This document shows, piece after piece, positions 1 through 10,904 of a DNA stretch of 64,000 nucleotides. Source of the stretch: Magicicada septendecula (taxonomy: Eukaryota; Arthropoda; Insecta; Hemiptera; Cicadidae). Below the pieces are notes generated by a model. It was not told the origin of the DNA. It did not search any database and saw nothing but the letters and a program-made list of their open reading frames with translations. Every line of letters starts with the position of its first letter. Within the stretch, counting starts at the first letter, position 1. Location: NCBI GenBank assembly GCA_034769895.1, contig CM068370.1, positions 35,353,747 through 35,417,746 on the forward strand, given 5' to 3'. A program made the translations under genes and the position numbers.

Positions 1-78
1 ACAAAGGGTTACAAAAGAGATGTTTACAAACTGTTTTGAATGGTCTCATGTCCAACACCAAATGATAAAAAAATTATA

Positions 79-923
79 CTATTTCCGTTCTTAGTTTAAT
101 CATGATGTAAACAAACATGCATGGCACACCTGTAACACTATTTGCTGCTTGGATTAGAGGCGTGTCATGCTGACAAAACATGTAATACTGACAGGCCAGC
201 GTACATATTATAATATTGATACTGTATAAGCACATGTAAATTTTAATAATTTGTTCTGGCCAAATTAATATTTGAGTGACTGTGTCATACCGAGAGTGAA
301 ATATTTTATAAAACCAATTAACTGCTTTTTTATTAATCGTTTAAAAATCGCAACAAAACAAATGTAAAGTTTATTTAAAACGAAAATAGAATGTGTGATA
401 ATTACCAGTGTGCCGTACATTATCAGTTGCTGACAGAGAGTAATTCAGTACCTTCTATATCTGTGTCGGAACTTCGTATCATCACTTGAGTCAGCGTTAT
501 TATTTATAAAACTGTCCATAACAACGTCGGTAATGTGGGCCAGTTCCCAGTCATTATCTTCTTCCTTGATTATATGCTCGATACAATAACGCCACTTGTC
601 CCCCGTTGTTTCATTTACCCCCTTCTCTATCAATTATTTATATATCAGGCAGGTTTTATATATTGTGTTATGACGGGCAACATATCCTTTCAACTGGCTC
701 CATATTAATTCAATAGCATTCAGTATAGAGTTATAAGGAAATCTTAAAACGACTTGCCCCGATTTAAGTGGTGTACGATTTTAGTCTCACATAATCATAC
801 AGACACTCTGCACATGCGCGTAATATATTATTGTGTGAACAGTGTCAACGCCCCTGACCAACAGCATTTCAGATTTGGTAATTGGGCTTGTTTACATCAG
901 GTCTGAACTAAGAACGGAAATAG
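79..923 (-). mobile_element. Tc1/mariner-like (DDE_3) transposon remnant with TIRs
   Basis: Terminal inverted repeats of about 40 bp are visible: the left end begins CTATTTCCGTTCTTAGTT and the right end is its reverse complement, both continuing into TGATGTAAACAA. TA dinucleotides flank both ends (77-78 and 924-925), as expected for TA target duplication. Inside, on the minus strand, is a decayed transposase carboxyl end. The family-typical block IELIWSQLKGYVARHN is read near 665-715, followed after stops by a WRYCIEHIIKEED-like tail and an acidic serine-rich end at about 445-633. The catalytic core is missing, so this is a non-autonomous or dead copy. It sits about 135 bp past exon 4 of the takeout-like gene, in its intron. 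Confidence 0.72.
445..790 (-). pseudogene. Degenerate DDE_3 transposase C-terminal fragment
   Basis: Minus-strand translation gives a short block like the last quarter of insect DDE_3 (IS630/Tc1-mariner superfamily) transposases: N-A-I-E-L-I-W-S-Q-L-K-G-Y-V-A-R, then a tryptophan-cysteine-histidine segment and a Ser/Asp-rich tail. At least one in-frame stop separates the two pieces, and the D-D-E/D residues lie upstream of what survives. It sits inside the inverted repeats of the 79-923 element. The family call rests on recognising the ELIWSQxKGYVA block. Confidence 0.6.
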
Positions 924-1058
924 TATATATCAATTGAAAAATTACTGGAGATGTTTTGTAGAGCGCTGAAACATCGTCAAGCGCCAAGAGAGACGACAGT
1001 AAATATTACCAAGATAAACTACCCCCCTTCCCCCGGTATGATTCCCTCCCTCACTTAC

Positions 1059-1208
1059 CCAGTTGCTTGTTACCGTTGAAGAGGTTAGCGAAGTAGAAAT
1101 TGGCTTTCTTGACTCGCAGATTGATCTTATGGCTGGTGAGTTGCATATACTTCTGTCCGTTTTTGGTGATGAACCTTCCTGTCATCCTGATGTGTGCGGT
1201 AACGTCAG
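1059..1208 (-). CDS. Takeout/JHBP-family protein, coding exon 4
   Basis: Exon of 150 nt on the minus strand. The acceptor reads TGTTTCAG just upstream (1209 onwards) and the donor is G|GTAAGTGAGG at 1058. It begins with two bases completing a Thr codon started in exon 3, carries 49 codons and ends with one base (phase 1). The peptide runs DVTAHIRMTGRF ... KINLRVKKANFYF then NLFNGNKQL, the second half of a JHBP/takeout lipid-binding barrel; the NLFNG-x-xxLG block is characteristic of the family. The remaining ~45 residues (N-x-FLNENW-type end) should be in a further exon left of position 1; I find none in 1-1058. Predicted role: secreted carrier of small hydrophobic ligands in haemolymph or chemosensory tissue. 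Confidence 0.9.
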
Positions 1209-1414
1209 CTGAAACATGCACACGTGATATTAGAAGAGATAAGTCATTTCGTATTATGTTACACGTAATAAACCTACATTATCCTGCGTGCTCAGTTAGA
1301 CTAGCCTAACTAAGAGAGCTGTCTGGCGAATGGCTTCTGGTTACGAGAACTCACCTGAGGTGTTTTAAAGTCTTCTTCCGGTATGGACCGCGTCAAAAAT
1401 ATCTTGTATGACAA

Positions 1415-1446
1415 CGTTTCACTCATACTACAATGAGTATCCTCAG
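1415..1446 (-). ncRNA. Hammerhead-ribozyme-like core
   Basis: Minus strand: CTGAGGA, then stem II ACTCAT closing on ATGAGT around a TGTAGT loop, then GAAACG and a GTC. All core nucleotides of CUGANGA...GAAA are intact and stem II is a perfect 6-bp helix. Stem I pairing was not resolved by eye. PLE terminal repeats are known to encode such motifs. Confidence 0.65.
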
Positions 1447-1545
1447 GCGACGATGAGGCTGGCAAGCGAATCCTACTCTGAACCGGATCGCCACTTCTAC
1501 ACTATGTATAACTGACTTTGTTTGTCAGCCTCCTCGACACATAGA

Positions 1546-1578
1546 CTCGAGGATACTCACTGTAATGCGAGTGAAACG
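1546..1578 (+). ncRNA. Hammerhead-like core, decayed
   Basis: Plus-strand partner in the right arm: CTCGAGGA in place of CTGAGGA, stem II ACTCAC/GCGAGT with an imperfect end, then GAAACGTTGTC. The CUGA box is damaged, so activity is doubtful. Confidence 0.45.
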
Positions 1579-1629
1579 TTGTCATACAAGACATTTTGAC
1601 GCGGTCCATACCGGAAGAAGACTTTAAAA

Positions 1630-2302
1630 ACTTTGTAGACCCCGGCCGCAAAAGTCTACGTGAGAATATACCCACCTATCTACCCACCTAACATATTAAG
1701 TTTGGAGGTTTCTAACTCGCCATATAGGCTTTTATATTATTTTAAGAATATTTTTCATGTTGTATACTCCATTTATTTTCAGGTCAGTGCTTGAAAATAT
1801 TCTCGAATTCATAAATATTTTAATTTGACTTGAACTATGTACGCATGTTTTTAGTTTAGAAACAAATTAGTTCCCGTTGAGGAGAAGAAGCATTATTATT
1901 TAAATTTATTTGTTTATAAGGTCTCTGCAACAGCAACGGTCCTTAGCGACCACAAAAATTATAAAAATGAATTTGTACAGATTCTTATACAGATGCAGTA
2001 ACATATATTAAATATTTGTTTAAATACCAGATAATGCAAATAAATGAGATAAATAAAAATATTTGTTTAAATTATGTAAAATAAAATGAGAAGTATTACC
2101 CTCCCCCCACAACACAAACATTATAAATACACATCAAGCAGATATATAAAATAAATATAAATATAATACTAAGTAACATCATATAACAATAAGTACTAAC
2201 ATATTCAACGACAAACAATATATAACAATAAATGTGACAACAAGTTATATAATAATAAATATATATAATAAATAAAACAGTAATACCAATCTCGAACACG
2301 TA
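1630..2302. other. AT-rich intron, nothing recognised
   Basis: Intron 3 of the takeout-like gene. Low-complexity AT-rich DNA with scattered short ORFs that lack family motifs; I see no element boundary or gene. Confidence 0.5.
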
Positions 2303-2607
2303 TCAATCCATTAACTTAATTACACAATTTTTAATGTTCTTATAATTTTCATAGTTCGTTCCTATATTTTTGCTAACAACTGAATCTCTTTTATGAGGAG
2401 AAGTATATTGGCGGCTGCAGTCATTTAAACTTTTCCTAACATCTGAAGGGATATTAAATTTGCTTTGCAGATGTTGAAGAGTAGGGCACTCTGAAACGAG
2501 ATGGAAAGCTGACAAAACCGTGCCACTGTGAGTGGATCTAGCAGGAAGCTCACTTGTGAAGATGTGCTTGTGAGTTTGTAGCGTGTGGCCGATGCGGAGT
2601 CCTTTAC
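2303..2607 (-). pseudogene. LINE (Jockey/R1-type) C-terminal ORF remnant
   Basis: The minus-strand frame reads GLRIGHTLQTHKHI, then AFHLVSECPTLQHLQ and ends at a stop at 2303-2305. The R-x-RIGHT...TH block followed by H-xx-x-ECP is typical of the carboxyl end of insect Jockey/R1/I-type non-LTR retrotransposon polyproteins. The zinc-knuckle cysteines expected between the two blocks are missing and the piece is only about 100 codons, so it is a fragment. Orientation matches the host gene. Confidence 0.6.
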
Positions 2608-2619
2608 TTTTATATAATT

Positions 2620-3227
2620 AGTTTAAAACTATCGCTTACTACAAAGGTCTCTGAAAAACACACATTACATCTCTTACATTTTTGTTTACACATGTCTACT
2701 TTTCCGACACATCACTCAAAGACAATAAAATTTAAAAATATAGCTAGCCCATTTCTTTAATTTTTGTTGTTTTAATTAAATACAGCAACTTCAGAACTTC
2801 AGAAAGCAAAAAGAGACGGGGAAATGGGGATGTTGAAAAATAGGGCCCTACCCGACGTTGTCGTGAAGGGAAAGCTACGCGTTAAGCTGCTGCTAAGATA
2901 TAAAGTTTTAATATCGCTCATACCATATTTTCTTACTCTGTTTTTCTTTTTAATGCTGAAGTGAATTCTATATTAATTTGTACGACCAACATAAATTTTC
3001 TCGATTCTATTAAAAGGTATCTCATTTCTAGACACCAAATTATATTTAATTTAATTTCTTAGAGAACGTACGAAGAACTAAAGGACAGTTTGTTCGGTAT
3101 TCTTGGGTCGGGCAGTGACGAATACCTGCAAAGCCTGTGTACGGTTAATGGATTTAATCCGGTTTTTATATTAATTATATATTATACGTTTTTATTTTAT
3201 ATTATTAAGATCTGAAAGTTTTAATAT
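2620..3227. other. AT-rich intron, nothing recognised
   Basis: Intron 3. No ORF, tandem repeat or terminal repeat found by eye. Confidence 0.5.
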
Positions 3228-3691
3228 TGTTACGACAATTACGTGTCATGGGGCGTCTGTGTCAAGGATGTCCACTAACTCCAGACTGTTCGAGAGCACT
3301 CGTAACTACGCAAATTATGCTGACACGCGGCCAGGAGAATGGTAAATTATTCTGGAACATCTGCAGGACCTACATAAGCAACAGCGGCCGGCTTAGTCAG
3401 TTAGTTACACCTGGCGATATTGTAGAGTGCGGATCAAGTGATTGTTTGTTGCGGATTAGTTGAAAGTTATTATTGGTTTATAATTAGTGCAAAACTCTAA
3501 TAGTTGGCAATTATTATTACGTGTAGGAAAATGTAACTTGAATTATTGTATGAGAGTACCTTGTTGATTTCAAACTGCTGTTTGTGACATTAAAGTTAAA
3601 GTTGGTAATTACACTCTGTAATTTGTGACTTCATTTGTGTCTGTAATTTTTTTCCTCTGTACAATACGACGATCCGTAAGACCGTCGTAAG
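3228..3691. mobile_element. Possible solo LTR (~464 bp)
   Basis: Begins TGTTACGACAATTACG and ends GTCGTAAG, so TTACGAC and GTCGTAA form a short terminal inverted repeat as in many Ty3/Gypsy LTRs (expected end GTCGTAACA, here altered). The flanks carry AATAT on both sides (3223-3227 and 3692-3696), compatible with a 5-bp target duplication. No internal region is adjacent. The flanks are AT-rich, so a chance match is possible. Confidence 0.42.
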
Positions 3692-3935
3692 AATATTATT
3701 TCTAAAACTCATTATGTCAAGTATGTCGGGCCATTCTCTCTTTTTCTTTAGAAATTTACAACTGACTGCAGAAAATGGTTAGCTAAAATCATAGTAATAT
3801 ATATATGATTAGCAATTAAAAACTAATGTTAAAATTTCTCTATTTGTAACTTCTCAGCGAAAAAGATACGAAAATATTAAAACAGAAGAGGTGGCCAAAG
3901 ATAACTGTGTAGGCTTTCCTTGCAGTTATACTCAC

Positions 3936-4072
3936 TGAAGTTTCCATCGCTCTTTCCTTTTCCTTGGACGGGCACCACCAAAAATTTCCCGTTGATTTCG
4001 TAATTTGAAATCATTCTAAGGTGTGGAATTCTAACGTCTATATCGATCTGAGGTGTTGGTTCCAGTTTTATG
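3936..4072 (-). CDS. Takeout/JHBP-family protein, coding exon 3
   Basis: Exon of 137 nt on the minus strand. The acceptor is TTTTCTTTTCAG ending at 4073 and the donor is GTGAGTATAA starting at 3935. One base (C) completes an Asn codon begun in exon 2; 45 codons follow and one base (A) is left over, so phases agree on both sides. The peptide IKLEPTPQIDIDVRIPHLRM continues with SNYEINGKFLVVPVQGKGKS. The pattern xxPxLRxxxxYxINGKxLxxPxxGKG is the classic centre of JHBP/takeout proteins. It lies between exons 2 and 4 in the correct order and strand. The donor is 2.7 kb upstream of exon 4. Confidence 0.92.
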
Positions 4073-4138
4073 CTGAAAAGAAAACAAAATAACTTACAAT
4101 ACTCAAACACAATATACTAACGAATAATATGTAAGTGA

Positions 4139-4181
4139 ACACACACACACACACACACACTTGTGTGCGCGCGTGTGTGTA
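4139..4181. repeat. (CA)n / (GT)n microsatellite
   Basis: A CA run of about 22 bases is followed by TTGTGTGCGCGCGTGTGTGT, an alternating purine-pyrimidine tract that could adopt Z-DNA. Confidence 0.85.
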
Positions 4182-4349
4182 GAACAATATACAATTGTGC
4201 ATGTGCACTATAGAAAATGTTTATTTATTAAGGATGCTTATGCAAAAAAAGTGTTCAAATGTGTGGAGTAATCAAGTTGACTCTATTAATATTGTTATTA
4301 TTTAGACTGTATATAATTATAATTTCTGTAATATTTTATACTATTTTAA

Positions 4350-4615
4350 TATATTGTTTCCTTACTTGGACCACGTTTCGGAAATTAGACATTTTTCCCA
4401 ACCTCAGGCAACTTAGCAACTTAGTTTTGATCTTGTTGAATATTTGTGTTCAGGTTGGTTATTGTTATGGTTTCCTGTTGGCTACTGGTAGATTAAATTG
4501 GTATTATTTGTGTGGGTGCGATATATATGTACATATTATAACGTTCCTTTATTTTATTTTTATTACTCTGGGTTTTATGGTTTATAGGTTTTATAATATA
4601 AGTCTTAAATCTTAA
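4350..4615 (-). mobile_element. Penelope-like element terminal fragment
   Basis: The block GGACCACGTTTCGGAAATT...CCCAACCTCAGG and the following GTTTCCTGTTGGCTACTGGTAGATTAAATT region parallel the 3' terminal repeat of the PLE at 13709-15855 (GGAACATGTTTCGG..., GTTGGTTTCTGGTGCGTTAAATT). It contains a decayed hammerhead core on the minus strand at 4375-4407 (CCTGAGGT for CTGANGA, GAAACG kept). With the plus-strand core at 7977-8007 it could bound one old element, but the DNA between has no recognisable PLE ORF. Confidence 0.5.
4375..4407 (-). ncRNA. Hammerhead-like core, decayed
   Basis: Minus strand: CTGAGGT, TGGGAAAAATGTCTAATTTC, CGAAACG. One core base differs from CTGANGA and stem II is imperfect. 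Confidence 0.35.
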
Positions 4616-6856
4616 TCTTACCCTTCTTCAATGTAAATATATTCTGCAGCCCCAAGTTGTTGTGCCAATTTTGTAAACGTTTACCTGGTATTTACTGCTA
4701 ATAAAATTAACAATTAAACTCCTTTATTCTTTCTTGCCTCAAATTCAATACAATTTATTATTACTTTCTCTTTGACATATATTTAAATGTATTAACATTC
4801 AATGTCCCTTTCTTAGGTTGTAGCTCTTTTCGGTTTTATAACATGAACACTCTTTTTTTCAGGGTTAATATAAAATTAAAGTCTATGTACTGTCCAAGTC
4901 ATACATATAAAATAAAACATGAAAATTATAAATAGGGTTCAGTAATTTGGTGTTGTCTATGCATGTTGAGTCATGGGTCCTTGGGATCATACAAAAGAAA
5001 CAACTTAAACAGGAACTATTAATAATAATAATTATAGTGAACAAATAAAATTCATAATTATAATGTTTATATTGTTTTTGTTATACTTTTCACTGTTCTT
5101 GCTCTTTAAATTGAGTAATGTTTGATCAAATGTTTGTATTAACATGATGAAACAATCTCACCAAATTTGTAGTTTCATTTACAGATTATTGCTTGATATT
5201 TACCTTCGGGCCTTCAAAGTTTCAATGTATTCCATTAAAACATTATTCTTCTCGTTATTTCTACAGTTTTTCTTAATTAATTCCCTTTATATCCTCAATT
5301 ATTTTATAAAAATGCCCAGCATTAAATTAATGTGCTCTGGCTTCTTTTAGAATATTCTTCAAAAATCCAATTTCTTTTTACAAAATACCGATTCATTCAG
5401 CACAGCTCTTGGATAAATTATATTTATAGGTAACAGGTTCGGTTTCATATTTTATAATTAACATGATTCAGTTGAATCTTATTTTTTCTTCGTCAATAAT
5501 GTATATTATTAGTTTGTAACGTATTATTTCACTATTATTAATCATTATACACCTTTTTATGTTAACTATAGTTGGTTTATATAACTTATATGTTTTATTC
5601 ACAGTGTATATTATAACTAGGTCCATTTCCTATTCACTTTCATTCTACACTATTTTATAAAATTTATCACTGTTCTTTTCATTATCTTATATTATTAAAC
5701 CACTTAACATTTATAATTATTGCTTAATACTATTCTATTAGTAAATTTGATGTCACTTATATTTTGCAGTTAGTAAACACAAAATAACTGCTTGAGGTTC
5801 GCAGACCTCCCTCTAATTCAATAGTCTAATGCTATAACCAATGTCTTTTTACTAACTAGGTTTAATATTTATACACTATATTTAAGTTTACTAATAACTA
5901 TTTACATTTTTATTATTCTTTGATCTTGTCTTCTGGGTATAATGTTCATAGTCAGTTATTGTCTTGTCATTGTAATTAAATAATTTAATTCCTAATATTT
6001 TATTTCCTATTTCCCTAGTATTTACTTTTTATAATATTTCCCTTTTGTTTTTTATTATCTTTCACTCCTTGAAATTATTATTTATCTTTAAATAGTATAT
6101 TTTGTTTTCATTTCTTAATTTGTTAAGTTTATTTTATACTTCTTTGTATTTTATTTCTAAAAAGATTGCGTTTAGGCATAATTCACAACGAATTTTGATG
6201 ATTAACTTGTCTTTATTCTGAGATGTAATCTTGTTATGTTACATAATATATATAATAACAAGACAAATTAGAAAACAAATATAAATTAATTTGTGTTGTG
6301 CCAAAAATGTATATAACATTACTGGTACAGTGTACTAATTAATGGGGTTTGGGTGTAATGGTAACAAGAGTAGTCATTGATTGAATTGTAACGAGTTTTC
6401 ATAATTTTATTCATAAACCACAAGCGTGTTTAAAAAAATCTCATTTACTTCGCCATAAATATTCATTATTGTTTGCGTAAACGTTCAATTGTTGCAATAC
6501 ATTTATCAGAAAATAAATCTTATCTTCTATATTAACAAAGGTATATTCTAAATATTTATTTGTTATCTTAAATCTCGACTGCTCAGTCTGACTGTGTGCT
6601 TTACTGCAGTTTTGTTTTATTTTCTTTATATAATTTCCAACTACGTTACTTTATGCATTGCATACATCTTAATCATTGATTGCTTTAAAACTTTAAATTG
6701 ACTAAATCAATTGTTAATCATCAAATAAAATATTTATCGAATTTAAATTAGATTCTCTTATCTCTATATCTACATTTTACATAACTCTTATTTATTTTTA
6801 AATTCCAAAGTGTCTTTTCAATGTCTTTAGTGTCCCATTTACAAATTATAAATTGA
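4616..6856. other. Long AT-rich intron stretch, nothing recognised
   Basis: About 2.2 kb of very AT-rich, low-complexity DNA in intron 2. No coding blocks, tandem arrays or terminal repeats recognised. Confidence 0.5.
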
Positions 6857-7123
6857 TTATTTGTCACCTCGTTTCTGTAGATCGTACACATGTCCTCCGT
6901 TGATCCGTAGGTCCTCTTCTGATGGAGTTCCCTGCACGTTCCCCCGGTTCCACTTGTTGTCCTCCAGTTACTCGTCCCTCATGGTTGCTGTAGTGTAAAG
7001 TGATATGTTGCTCTGCACCAGCTGCTGTTGCTCTATCAGACGCCTCTGCTGTTCAACATAGTGTTCCTCTGCATGATGTAACCTCGTAGCTTGTTTGAGT
7101 GACGGACGTTTGTGTGTAGACAT
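6857..7123 (-). pseudogene. Unidentified Gln/Arg-rich ORF with one in-frame stop
   Basis: The minus-strand frame starts ATG at 7123 (MSTHKRPSLKQATRLHHAEE, then a Gln/Arg-rich stretch). It meets a TAA after about 50 codons, then continues open in the same frame with a DNKWNRGNVQGTPSEEDLR-type stretch to a stop at 6857. GC content is clearly above the surrounding AT-rich intron, so it looks like old coding DNA. I do not recognise the family. It could be a transposon accessory ORF, since it sits between two PLE-like ends, or a broken host exon. Confidence 0.3.
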
Positions 7124-7976
7124 CGTCAAGGACGTTCTATAATCGTATTCGTAACCAGACTAAGAGTTAATGTTTGATACTTAGATGAACATAGCGTCCA
7201 TCTGCCTTTACTGTTCAATTAAAAAATTTAAAATTCGCGTCTATACTAGACATAGCGTCCCGCCGCTACTGAAGACTGATTGAGAAGAACTTGGCTTCTT
7301 CCGTGCCCTTATTTTTATTCGAGCATCGTACCGCACCTGTTGGGACAGAATTCTGCCTGTCAGAAATTGCTTGGAGGCGTCAGTTCCCACGCTATCATCC
7401 AATTTCATATTTTCGCACATTTCTGCCAATGCCAACGCCTACTGTGGACTACAGGGTGCTCTAACGATGGATAATTTAATTACACATGTTCACTGTAATT
7501 ACCATCGTAATCGCATAATTCGTGTAATTTACTATGCCCTTAAAATCGCACTGCACGTCCTTTTCACGCCGTTTTCTCACTACACATGTGTATTAATTTT
7601 ATACATATTTAGGAGTCTTTGAATTTTTTCTACCATTTATGGTTTTCTTATAATTAAATAAAAACTATAATTTAACACCTATTTAGGGTGAGATTGCAAA
7701 CTTTCATGCTCGAACCGGCCTCACTCACACACGTTATTTACTACTGTACACACTCTCAGCGATAATCGCGTGATCGTGCTGGTCGGTTCCTGCATGTCTA
7801 CATACCGTATTTTTAACATCAACTCAGCTTTCAATCTCAGACCTGCTTATTTATTACATATTTATTAATTTAATTTAAATATTTATATACTCCATTACAT
7901 GCACAGTACAGCATATGATTGTACTGACGCATTATATATATATATATTTTTAATTACGTTTAAAAAAACTGGAAGG
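7124..7976. other. Intron, no assigned feature
   Basis: Mixed-composition DNA with small ORFs on both strands between 7240 and 7620 that I cannot assign. An AT run occurs near 7933-7947. Confidence 0.4.
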
Positions 7977-8007
7977 CTGAGGATGGGTACAAGATGGTAC
8001 CCGAAAC
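7977..8007 (+). ncRNA. Hammerhead-ribozyme-like core
   Basis: Plus strand: CTGAGGA, T, stem II GGGTAC/GTACCC (perfect 6 bp, loop AAGATG), then GAAAC. All core bases are intact. Confidence 0.68.
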
Positions 8008-8126
8008 ATGTTCCTAATAAGGAAAAAATAAGGTATATCTTGAAGTAAATTTATTTATAAATATTAAATGTATTATATACATTTAACTGTAGCAGAAATT
8101 GATTGAATATATATATATATATATAT
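7977..8126 (+). mobile_element. PLE terminal repeat fragment
   Basis: GGAAGGCTGAGGATGGGTAC...CCGAAACATGTTCC is followed by a CTTGAAGTAAATTTATTTATAA and CTGTAGCAGAAATTGATTGAATATAT tail. It aligns with the right end of the PLE at 15760-15900 (CTGTAGCAGAAAGTGTTTGAATATAT). It is cut at 8126 by insertion of the LTR element at 8127. Confidence 0.62.
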
Positions 8127-9684
8127 TGCAATGAATCATAGGATCCTGATAAGCAGGGCAAGCTCATATAATACACAGACTATGAACATTCATGTTTATA
8201 GTGGTAGTTTGTTAGATTTGGTTGTGATATCAGTTGTATTTTAGTAAGGATAAGGATTTAAGTTAGTAAAACTGTGTATTATTTATTTGTTGTTTATTCA
8301 TGTACTATGTCTGTGGAAATGTGCGCGCGTGCGCGAGTGACAAACGTTTCCCCGGCTGTGCGTGAATAAATTATCGTTGTGTTGTGACACTGAACTGAAC
8401 ATAGACAAATGTATTCGCTACAATCCCTGTATATTTCTGGCTATTATTTGACATTCATATATGATCTTATTAAAGTATGCAGTTATGCATGAGATAAGGG
8501 TATTCTGTGTTTACCAGCTATGCATGCACTTACAAAGTTAATGCACTTTACAGCATGAAAAGTTGCTTGTCATGTTGTATGTAACCATGTGACTTCCTTC
8601 CACCAATTAAATGCTGGAAGGTAGTCGGAAATTTTCTTAAGCCTGTTGCTACACAGACAGTTCTTCTTCGCCAGCTATCACGATCGGGTCGCGCAGTTCT
8701 TGTTCAAGATTCTGCCGCTTGCAAGAATCTGTAGAGACTATTCGGCGGTAGTAACGCGTGGGAAGACTCAGAGTTATTCGTGTTTTACATCTACACACAG
8801 TATTATTATTACAGCATTGCGTGCGTAATTACGAGAGTTCTTCTCTACCAGCTATCACGATCGGGTCGCGCAGTTCTTGTTCAAGAATTTTCCGCTTGCA
8901 AGAATCTGTAAAGACTATTCGGCGATAGTAACGCGTGTGAAGACTCAGAACAGTTGAATATTACCTCTTTACACACGGCATTATTACTAAAGCATTACGT
9001 GTGTAAAAAGTGAGTGTGAACTGTATCACTGTGTGAGATTTTCTGCAGTGCCAGTAAAATTTAATAATTACGCAATAGTAAATTTTATCATCAAGAAGTT
9101 TCCGCGTTAGTGGAAGATTTCCGCATAGGGTGGTCTGCTGATCGCGGTAGACCCTGTGATTCGCGTGAACACTTGAAGAGTCCGGAGTGGTATAAGTTTA
9201 ATATACCGTTGTTATATAAAACTCACTGTTACCTGAGATACTTGTAAGTTATAAACTCTATATGAAATTTAACGAATAATAAGATCCATAGAACCGTTGT
9301 GGTGTGCGAAGCGTCAGAGTCATCGTGGGAACTACAAGACACCAGCCCAGCTGAAAGCGTTTCCAGGGTGAACCGTCTATCATCTATAAGCCACGCCTGA
9401 CGACTCAACACCGCAGCAAAGCCCCCCCTTTCTTCTTCAGCAACATCATCGTGGGAATCATCACTTATGTAACGTATCACATCACGTGTATGAACAGTAT
9501 TTAATAATTTAAAAGACTCTATATCAAACACTACCATTAATATACTTATCAAATATACCATATAAACAATTACATATGCCTTGTGCAATAAATAATCTTA
9601 AACCCTCCAATATAGACTTTTGATTTAAGATACACATATTACCATATCCTATGCGCCAATAGTTTTGTAATTTGTGTTGTCCCA
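8127..9684 (+). repeat. 5' LTR of deleted LTR element
   Basis: 1558 bp, TG...CA. It contains two diverged copies of a ~180-bp module (about 8665-8835 and 8845-9015) starting CCAGCTATCACGATCGGG. The 3' LTR has lost about 95 bp of the first copy. A conserved GTGCGCGCGTGCGCGAGTG tract lies near 8322-8340. Confidence 0.88.
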
Positions 9685-10103
9685 TAGTGATATTTGTGAT
9701 ATTTGGCGCTTAGCAACGTAGACCACGTAAAATAGCGGTAATTTTACGCTAATATATATTTGTGTAAGAGTATAAAATTTGTTGGTAACATCCGACGTAT
9801 TAGTATAATTAATGTAATATTTGTATGTGTATGGTTCTTATGAAAATCTGAGGATATAATTTATCAATTGTGCATATTCTCTTGTGTGTCATGTATGAAC
9901 AATTTTATCAATATATTGGAGGTAGATTATCAGTTGTTTTGTGTGTTAGATAAGGTTTATTTACATTTTGATATATTGAACTGCTTTCTGTGTGCGTATA
10001 AACTGGCTACACTACGTTAATAATCTTGTAGTAATAATAATTTTCTTAGCGTATAAATCAGTAAATTTAAATTTTATTTAATTTTTAAATAAATTTAAGC
10101 ATT

Positions 10104-10904
10104 ATGGCGGATACAGCAGAAATAAAGAATGCTTTAGCGGCCTTATTAGCTAATATGAAAACCATGTCCGAAGAAAATAAAGCCGAGAAAGAGGAGATGA
10201 AGGCGTGTATACAGAAAATTTCAGAAGAAAATAAAGCGAGTATACAGAAAATTTCAGAAGAAAATAAAGCCTGGCGTGAGAAGATGAAAGCCGAGGAAGA
10301 AGAACGTGACGCCAGTATGCAGAAATTTTGGGAAGAAATAGAAGCCGATAGAGAGGAGATGATAGCGAATCTACAGGAAATTTCAGCTGCTACTGAATTA
10401 GAATTAGCGGTTGAAAATATTGTACATTGTGTTAAGTTTGTAGTACCAAATGTTCTTGTTGAACATACTCTCAACGAAAGTAATATGGAAGTTAACCAAG
10501 ATGTTACATCTGATGGATTAACGGAGAACTGTAGCGTAATAGATGAAATTGAGGGTGAGTATACAGAAACAACCCAATTAGGGCCTAGTAACTCATCTCT
10601 CGATAAAGTCGAGTATCTAGATTCTGCATCAAATGATAGTGAAGATAACGGAAGTGACATTAGTAGTAACAACACTATTAGTCCCGAACATACTTCAGGT
10701 AATTGCTATGATGAGATGATAGTTTATAATGTGACAGATATAGCATGCGAGAACCATGAACGAAGGGTAGAATCTGAAGCTATCGTGGATTCGGACAGTG
10801 TATGCATAACACATAAAAATCCCGAACCAATAGTAGAGCCTGGAACTAGTATGGATACTAACGGTGCAGGTATTTATGACACATGTCGTATGATGAGGTA
10901 CTAG
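10104..10904 (+). CDS. Gag-like coiled-coil protein of deleted LTR element
   Basis: ORF of 266 codons from ATG at 10104, shortly after the 5' LTR. The first ~100 residues are heptad-rich and charged, with a repeated QKISEENKA block (two copies next to each other), so a long coiled coil is predicted. The rest is acidic and Ser/Asn-rich. No CCHC zinc knuckle is visible. It ends at a stop 22 bases after the next ORF's ATG, in another frame, and probably represents the fused remains of gag after an internal deletion. Its position and coiled coil resemble the gag of the Gypsy element at 58943-61096, but the sequences are not obviously homologous by eye. Confidence 0.55.
   Translation: MADTAEIKNALAALLANMKTMSEENKAEKEEMKACIQKISEENKASIQKISEENKAWREKMKAEEEERDASMQKFWEEIEADREEMIANLQEISAATELELAVENIVHCVKFVVPNVLVEHTLNESNMEVNQDVTSDGLTENCSVIDEIEGEYTETTQLGPSNSSLDKVEYLDSASNDSEDNGSDISSNNTISPEHTSGNCYDEMIVYNVTDIACENHERRVESEAIVDSDSVCITHKNPEPIVEPGTSMDTNGAGIYDTCRMMRY

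Larger units (their letters stand above)
1362..1629. mobile_element. Palindromic hammerhead-bearing miniature element (PLE-derived?)
   Basis: Inverted repeat with arms of about 85 bp (1362-1446 and 1546-1629) around a 99-bp spacer. Both arms carry a hammerhead-like core: minus strand 1415-1446 and plus strand 1546-1578. The arms share TATGGACCGCGTCAAAA-type sequence with few mismatches. No coding sequence is present and I see no convincing target duplication. The organisation matches the ends of the Penelope-like elements elsewhere in this window. It lies in intron 3 of the takeout-like gene. Confidence 0.6.

Noticed and set aside
4259-4615. 118-codon hydrophobic ORF as a membrane protein
   Set aside because: AT-rich, Ile/Leu/Tyr-biased translation antisense to a PLE terminal fragment; no start context or family match.
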